Shown here piece by piece: positions 15,920 through 19,469 of a DNA stretch of 19,469 bases. The position numbers were made by a program, and so were the translations under genes. The DNA is from DATCRE01 sp964235605. Lineage in GTDB: Bacteria; Bacteroidota; Bacteroidia; Cytophagales; Cyclobacteriaceae. A model generated the notes under the pieces. It was not told where the DNA came from. It searched no databases and saw only the letters and a program-made list of their open reading frames with translations. Location of the stretch: NCBI GenBank assembly GCA_964235605.1, contig CAXSCR010000070.1:1-19469 (forward strand), written 5' to 3'. Position 1 is the first letter of the stretch. Every line of letters starts with the position of its first letter.

Positions 15920-17195
15920 TCTGGATAATATAGAGATTCGTTCAGAAGAGGTTCAGGATATATTAAGTTATGTCCCAACCTGGATGATTAGATTTGGTAA
16001 CAGCTTAATTTTTGTTGTGCTAATAATACTTATTTGGTTTACATGGTTTATTAAGTATCCCGATATTATAACAGGAGAGATAACACTTACCACAGCGAAT
16101 CCACCCTTGAAAATTCCCACCAAAGTATCTGGTAAAATCAATAGGTTATTTTTAAAGGACTCTGAAATTGTTAAACAAGGTGATTTTATCGCCGAAATTG
16201 AAAATCCCACTGATAAAAAAAGTATAGATTATCTCAACGATTTGACAAAATCAATTGAATTTTTTCTTAATGGTGTTAATGTAAATTTGGTTTTTAATGA
16301 TGCCGGATTAGTTTTTGGAGATGCACAAAGCGAATATAATGCGTTGAAGAAAAAGTGTTTGGACTATAAGAACTATACATCAAATACCTTTAATGACAGT
16401 CGTGTAAAGAATTTGGAAAAGCAAGTCACTTTTCATAAGAAACTGGTAGTGATTGCCTCGGCGGAGATGCAGTTTGCGTCTAAAGAAATGAAGAATACAG
16501 AAGAGAAGCATAATGTATTCAAGCAACTCTATGAAGGGAAGACGATAACAAAAGTAGAATTTTTAGAACGTGAAAATGAGTTTACTCAAAAACAACAGAG
16601 TTTTCATAACTTAGAAAAAACCACAATAAATTACCAGATAGCTATTGCTGATTATGAAAAGCAATTACTGACCCTAAAAGAAGAGATATCAAGAACGAAG
16701 CGTGATTTTGTTGACAATATAAGGACAAGCCTGGCTAGCATTAAAAACTTTATAAATACATGGCAGCATAGTTATATATTGTCAGCGCCAATTGCTGGTA
16801 AAATAAACTATCTTAAGAGTATTGCTGAAAAACAATATATATCGGCAAATGATTTGCTTTTTGCTGTAGTTCCCGAAGATCAGAAATTGATTGGCAGGGC
16901 GAGGATTCCATCTCAAGGATACGGAAAAATAAAAGTGAATCAGATAGTAAGGGTAAAGTTGAGCGATTTCCCTTTTAACGAGTATGGATTTATTATGGGC
17001 CGTATTGACAAAATTTCTTTGATTAGCAATGAGAATATTTATATATGTGATGTTGTATTAGATCAAGGTCTTACAACAACATATCGAAAGCAATTAGATT
17101 TTAAACCTGAAATGGGTGGTACTGCTGAGGTGATCACAGAGGATTTAAGACTTATCCAAAGGATTTTATATACGTTTAAAAATATATTTAATTAA
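15909..17195 (+). CDS. HlyD-family periplasmic adaptor of the peptide exporter
   Basis: The protein has 428 residues, with a cytoplasmic N-terminus and one membrane segment at about 32-48 (SLIFVVLIILIWFTWF). A barrel-sandwich half-motif follows (KIPTKVSGKINRLFLKDSEIVKQGD at 68-92, shown as the stretch around VSGKINRLF), then a long helical hairpin region (about 165-275) rich in Lys/Glu, the returning half (LSAPIAGKINYL) and a C-terminal beta-barrel. This is the membrane-fusion subunit linking the inner-membrane exporter to an outer-membrane TolC-type channel, which is not encoded here. It overlaps the exporter gene by 11 bases, so translation is probably coupled. Confidence 0.93.
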   Translation: MKNNLDNIEIRSEEVQDILSYVPTWMIRFGNSLIFVVLIILIWFTWFIKYPDIITGEITLTTANPPLKIPTKVSGKINRLFLKDSEIVKQGDFIAEIENPTDKKSIDYLNDLTKSIEFFLNGVNVNLVFNDAGLVFGDAQSEYNALKKKCLDYKNYTSNTFNDSRVKNLEKQVTFHKKLVVIASAEMQFASKEMKNTEEKHNVFKQLYEGKTITKVEFLERENEFTQKQQSFHNLEKTTINYQIAIADYEKQLLTLKEEISRTKRDFVDNIRTSLASIKNFINTWQHSYILSAPIAGKINYLKSIAEKQYISANDLLFAVVPEDQKLIGRARIPSQGYGKIKVNQIVRVKLSDFPFNEYGFIMGRIDKISLISNENIYICDVVLDQGLTTTYRKQLDFKPEMGGTAEVITEDLRLIQRILYTFKNIFN

Positions 17196-17235
17196 ATCTA
17201 TTTTGATTAGACCTCGTATCGAACTGCGAATAGTT

Positions 17236-17285
17236 CCCTCTTCTACCGCAAGTTTAGCGATAGCATAACTTGTGGTTTATCATGA
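17236..17285 (+). repeat. 50-bp perfect repeat, copy 1 (hairpin-forming)
   Basis: This stretch is identical to 19416-19465. It contains ACCGCAAGTT (17245-17254) and AACTTGTGGT (17267-17276), which pair over 10 positions with one G-U, around the loop TAGCGATAGCAT. It begins 40 bp after the HlyD stop. The two copies are exactly 2180 bases apart. Confidence 0.9.
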
Positions 17286-17429
17286 TTCAAGTTTTCAACT
17301 TGCTTATTTCAATCTCCATTGATAATTTGAATTGGGAGTATCTTTATTTGTGGTGCGAGAGATTAGGCAGGTAAAAATGGATTAATTGATATTTAAATTT
17401 GTGAGTAAGCTGAAAGCTTGCGGTAGTAG

Positions 17430-17552
17430 TGGGGTGCTGCTACGATTCATCAAGCACAATCCGGTGGCACTGCGGGAACGAATCCGGTAGGTACAACTCA
17501 GAATACAAATGACTTAGGTAGAAGATCATTTCTTCAAACGGCTATACCATAG
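17430..17552 (+). pseudogene. Truncated ORF tail upstream of the small exported protein
   Basis: An open frame without a start begins just after stops at 17424-17429 and ends with TAG at 17550. It reads ...HQAQSGGTAGTNPVG... and ends NDLGRRSFLQTAIP. A Gly/Thr/Asn-rich tail ending 12 bp before the next gene looks like the 3' end of a larger surface or toxin gene that has been cut off. I do not recognise the family. The DNA around GCACAATC-GGTGGC also occurs, with one change, at about 203-217 in the left flank. Confidence 0.3.
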
Positions 17553-17564
17553 AAATTTTAATTT

Positions 17565-18014
17565 ATGCAAAGAATATTTTTTATAATGTTTGTAAGTGCA
17601 TTGACATATTGTAGTAGTACAAAGGGACAATATATAATTTATGATTTACCTGAAAGTGTCACAAGTAAGGTGGAGAAATATTTAGATAAATATAAGTCGG
17701 CTGGTGATACCAGTAAGTTTGTTGCTCAACTTTCGAAGAGTGCAGATGGGAAGTATACACTTTTCATAATTAATCATGATTTTTCTGGATTAGAGAATTT
17801 TAAATTGATAGAAGAATATCTAATCAAGAGGACATCACGAAAGATTAGAATAAATGAAACCTTATTGCCTCTTATAACTGATGAAGATTTTATATTTGCC
17901 GACTTTGGCAGTGAGAAAATGAAAAATGGACGTATGGCAAAAAAGAAAGTTGTTTTTACCTCTGAATCTTATGCGATCAAATTTGATAAGAGCGGTAAAA
18001 TTTATAATGAGTAA
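17565..18014 (+). CDS. Small exported protein of unknown function
   Basis: A 149-residue protein with a hydrophobic N-terminus (MQRIFFIMFVSALTYCSS), a likely signal peptide cleaved near TKG-Q, or a poor lipobox at Cys16. The mature part is rich in Lys and aromatic residues, mixed alpha/beta in appearance, with no motif I recognise. It starts 12 bp after a truncated ORF tail and ends just before a good intrinsic terminator, so it is a real transcription unit end. By position it could be an immunity or accessory protein belonging to the lost upstream gene, but nothing in the sequence proves this. Confidence 0.7.
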   Translation: MQRIFFIMFVSALTYCSSTKGQYIIYDLPESVTSKVEKYLDKYKSAGDTSKFVAQLSKSADGKYTLFIINHDFSGLENFKLIEEYLIKRTSRKIRINETLLPLITDEDFIFADFGSEKMKNGRMAKKKVVFTSESYAIKFDKSGKIYNE

Positions 18015-18035
18015 TACAGCTTTACTTAATAGTTC

Positions 18036-18062
18036 AAAAACCAGCCTAGTGCTGGGTTTTTT
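18036..18062 (+). terminator. Intrinsic terminator after the small exported protein
   Basis: CCAGC (18041-18045) pairs with GCTGG (18051-18055) around CTAGT; the preceding AAAAA can extend pairing with the following T-tract (18057-18062) across one bulged G. It lies 21 bp after the stop codon. Confidence 0.8.
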
Positions 18063-18063
18063 A

Positions 18064-18153
18064 TTATATGATACTTTTTAGTTTATGCTTTGCAAAGAAA
18101 GCATCCATGAGTGCAAAGATGTGACCCTTATCTTCGGCTGAAAGTTTTACCAT
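18064..18153 (-). pseudogene. C-terminal fragment resembling an XRE-family regulator
   Basis: The minus strand encodes MVKLSAEDKGHIFALMDAFF followed by AKHKLKSII and a stop. This pattern (LSxEDKxHIFALxDAFxAKxKL) resembles the C-terminal tail of many Bacteroidota helix-turn-helix regulators, from memory. The frame is closed shortly upstream and a related-looking stretch continues in another frame, so the gene is truncated and perhaps frameshifted. The DNA-binding part is absent. Confidence 0.4.
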
Positions 18154-18200
18154 GAGCTTCAATCTTTTGAGCGCAACCAATCAATTGCTCGCGCTTTAAG

Positions 18201-18276
18201 TTCAGTCGCTCGGCTCCTGCCGAGTGACCAATATAATTTTAGGCCTCCGGCCTAACGTAACAAATCAAATTATTAA
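18201..18276 (-). repeat. Double-hairpin repeat, inverted copy 1
   Basis: This 76-bp stretch is the same as 19321-19396 except for two bases. Read on the minus strand it contains AGGCCGGAGGCCT, then ATATT, then GTCACTCGGC-AGGA-GCCGAGCGACTG (18228-18203), the same order of two hairpins as in the plus-strand copies at 65-169 and 18461-18567. Confidence 0.9.
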
Positions 18277-18460
18277 TTCGTCAGTACTTAGAAGGGGCAA
18301 GACTGGTTGTTAACACATGTTAAGTGTCATGCTAATTTACAAGCAGAATTCTCTTTACATATTTAACGTAAGGCGAAAACATCCTATTGAATTAAATTGT
18401 CCTGAATTATTGATTATGAGTGCATTCATAATGATCCTGCTGCAGCCGGATATGTAAAGA

Positions 18461-18567
18461 TCTTGGTACTATAGTAATGCGTGTGCGGAAACATCAACTA
18501 AGGTGGGTAATGTGAGGCCAGAGGCCTCTGAGATATTTGTCACTCGGCAGGAGCCGAGCGACTGACG
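18461..18567 (+). repeat. Right-flank copy of the 105-bp double-hairpin repeat
   Basis: This is the direct-repeat partner of 65-169, lying 18.4 kb away on the other side of the lanthipeptide locus. Hairpins are GAGGCC-AGA-GGCCTC (18514-18528) and the GTCACTCGGC element at 18539-18564. Its last 30 bases are read through by the open frame that follows. Confidence 0.88.
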
Positions 18568-19169
18568 CTGGGAGCACCGGAAAGGTACTTGGCATTGTGG
18601 GTTTAGTAACGTCAGTTGGTGAACTTTTAGAAGAACCATTTAGTTGGACGAACGTTGCAAAAGTGGGTGTGAATGTTCTTTCAATGGGCATAAAAGCAAC
18701 ACCTTTGGGATTAACTGTTTCATTAGGCATTGGTTTACTTGACTCTACAGGAATGTTAGACGTCGGTTTTAATGCTCTTTTTAACGAGAAGACTGAAATG
18801 ATATTTAGATTAGTTTTTTTTCATTTTTATTGTTACTACAGAAGAAATGATATGACTCTGGGAGCTATTCCATGGTTAACCTCATTTTGTATTGCGTCAT
18901 CGTCGTTTAGTTTGATTATAACCGGTATAACACAATTATCTATTTGGCTATTTTACAATTTCACTATTCCCGTAAATCAAGCTGTACTTATATTTGTTTT
19001 ACCCTTTCCAATGTTTGCATACATGTTTGTATATAAAAAGAAATACAAACAGATATTTAATGAATTTCGAAATTCCAAATGGGATACGTTCACATTTAAA
19101 TTTCTTAGCTGGACGATGCCAGTCATTGGGCTGGCATTGTTGACTTTGTACAAATGCTTGTTAAGATAG
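18537..19169 (+). CDS. Toxin-tail-like segment fused in frame to a small membrane protein
   Basis: An open frame of 210 codons from a TTG inside the repeat; it has no good start and is open upstream only to 18516. Residues 10-85 (GKVLGIVGLVTSVGELLEEP, later SLGIGLLDSTGMLD) are Gly/Val-rich like the linker region of C-terminal toxin domains of RHS-type polymorphic proteins. From Met88 or Met106 (18798 or 18852) the character changes to a membrane protein with about three hydrophobic segments (110-136, 143-163, 188-207) and a basic loop KKKYKQIF. This looks like a displaced toxin end whose stop is lost or absent, followed by a possible immunity-type membrane protein. The likeliest translated product is the part from 18852; I cannot name a family. 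Confidence 0.45.
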   Translation: MSLGRSRATDAGSTGKVLGIVGLVTSVGELLEEPFSWTNVAKVGVNVLSMGIKATPLGLTVSLGIGLLDSTGMLDVGFNALFNEKTEMIFRLVFFHFYCYYRRNDMTLGAIPWLTSFCIASSSFSLIITGITQLSIWLFYNFTIPVNQAVLIFVLPFPMFAYMFVYKKKYKQIFNEFRNSKWDTFTFKFLSWTMPVIGLALLTLYKCLLR

Positions 19170-19320
19170 ACCTCACTCAGTCCTTTAGATTTACAAATAC
19201 ATATTTGGAGACCTCATAGTAATAATAATACTTTTTCTTTTTTGGTTCTTTTTTCTTTTTGTTAATGATGTGAATTTGTGGATAAAATTAACACTGGGTG
19301 GGGCGAATTAACATTCTAAC

Positions 19321-19396
19321 TTCAGTCGCTCGGCTCCTGCCGAGTGACCAATATAATTTTAGGGCTCCGGCCTAACGTAACAAATCGAATTATTAA
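19321..19396 (-). repeat. Double-hairpin repeat, inverted copy 2
   Basis: This is the partner of 18201-18276, exactly 1120 bases downstream, with two mismatches. The core hairpin is at 19348-19323. The sequence between the membrane-protein stop and this repeat (19170-19320) is T-rich and holds no gene I can support. Confidence 0.9.
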
Positions 19397-19415
19397 CTGT
19401 CGACCTCCGCTCGGC

Positions 19416-19465
19416 CCCTCTTCTACCGCAAGTTTAGCGATAGCATAACTTGTGGTTTATCATGA
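19416..19465 (+). repeat. 50-bp perfect repeat, copy 2
   Basis: Identical to 17236-17285, including the 10-bp hairpin. It lies 19 bp after the inverted double-hairpin repeat and reaches almost to the end of the window, so the true repeat unit could be longer only on the left, where the two copies already diverge. Confidence 0.9.
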
Positions 19466-19469
19466 GTCA

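Noticed and set aside
17282..17374. 30-codon open frame after the 50-bp repeat
   Set aside because: It starts in the repeat end, has no leader-like or other recognisable pattern and no supporting context.
1..19469. tRNA, rRNA, CRISPR array, integrase or transposase genes
   Set aside because: None is visible. The repeats in the flanks are few, unevenly spaced and hairpin-forming, unlike CRISPR repeats with uniform spacers.

Overview
The window looks like a piece of a Bacteroidota chromosome, most likely from the Sphingobacteriaceae or Chitinophagaceae. The reasons are low GC, starts with weak or no Shine-Dalgarno sequence, a TAnnTTTG-type -7 box, a PF06580 histidine kinase paired with a LytTR regulator, and Bacteroidota-style double-glycine lanthipeptide precursors. 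Assignment below phylum is inference; there is no rRNA or other marker gene.

The core (about 291-17195) is a lanthipeptide (class I, LanB/LanC) locus in two divergent arms. The left arm, on the minus strand, has a 48-residue precursor (3414-3560) and then a full-length LanB dehydratase (291-3338). The right arm, on the plus strand, has a 50-residue precursor (8251-8403), LanC (8450-9685), a second full-length LanB (9696-12848), then 840 bp of decayed protease DNA, then a C39-peptidase ABC exporter (13688-15919) and its HlyD-type adaptor (15909-17195). Between the arms is a plus-strand operon of sensor kinase, LytTR response regulator and a lipoprotein-type S9 prolyl oligopeptidase (3740-7678).

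A working model: the two-component system senses a signal and controls the cluster. Each LanB dehydrates Ser/Thr in a precursor core and LanC forms thioether rings. The C39 domain cuts the leader at the double glycine during export through the ABC/HlyD pair, and the envelope-anchored oligopeptidase may trim or degrade the product. Both precursor genes are followed by a strong stem-loop before the first enzyme gene, which would favour precursor over enzyme production. The left-arm precursor has no Cys and no Ser in its predicted core, so its product cannot be an ordinary lanthipeptide on its own.

The flanks (1-290 and 17196-19469) are repeat-rich and full of remnants. They contain four copies of a double-hairpin element, a 50-bp perfect repeat, remnants of ORFs, a fragment resembling the tail of an XRE-family regulator, a small exported protein, and an ORF whose first half resembles the C-terminal region of a polymorphic toxin and whose second half is a membrane protein. 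One repeat occurs in the same orientation on both sides of the whole cluster.
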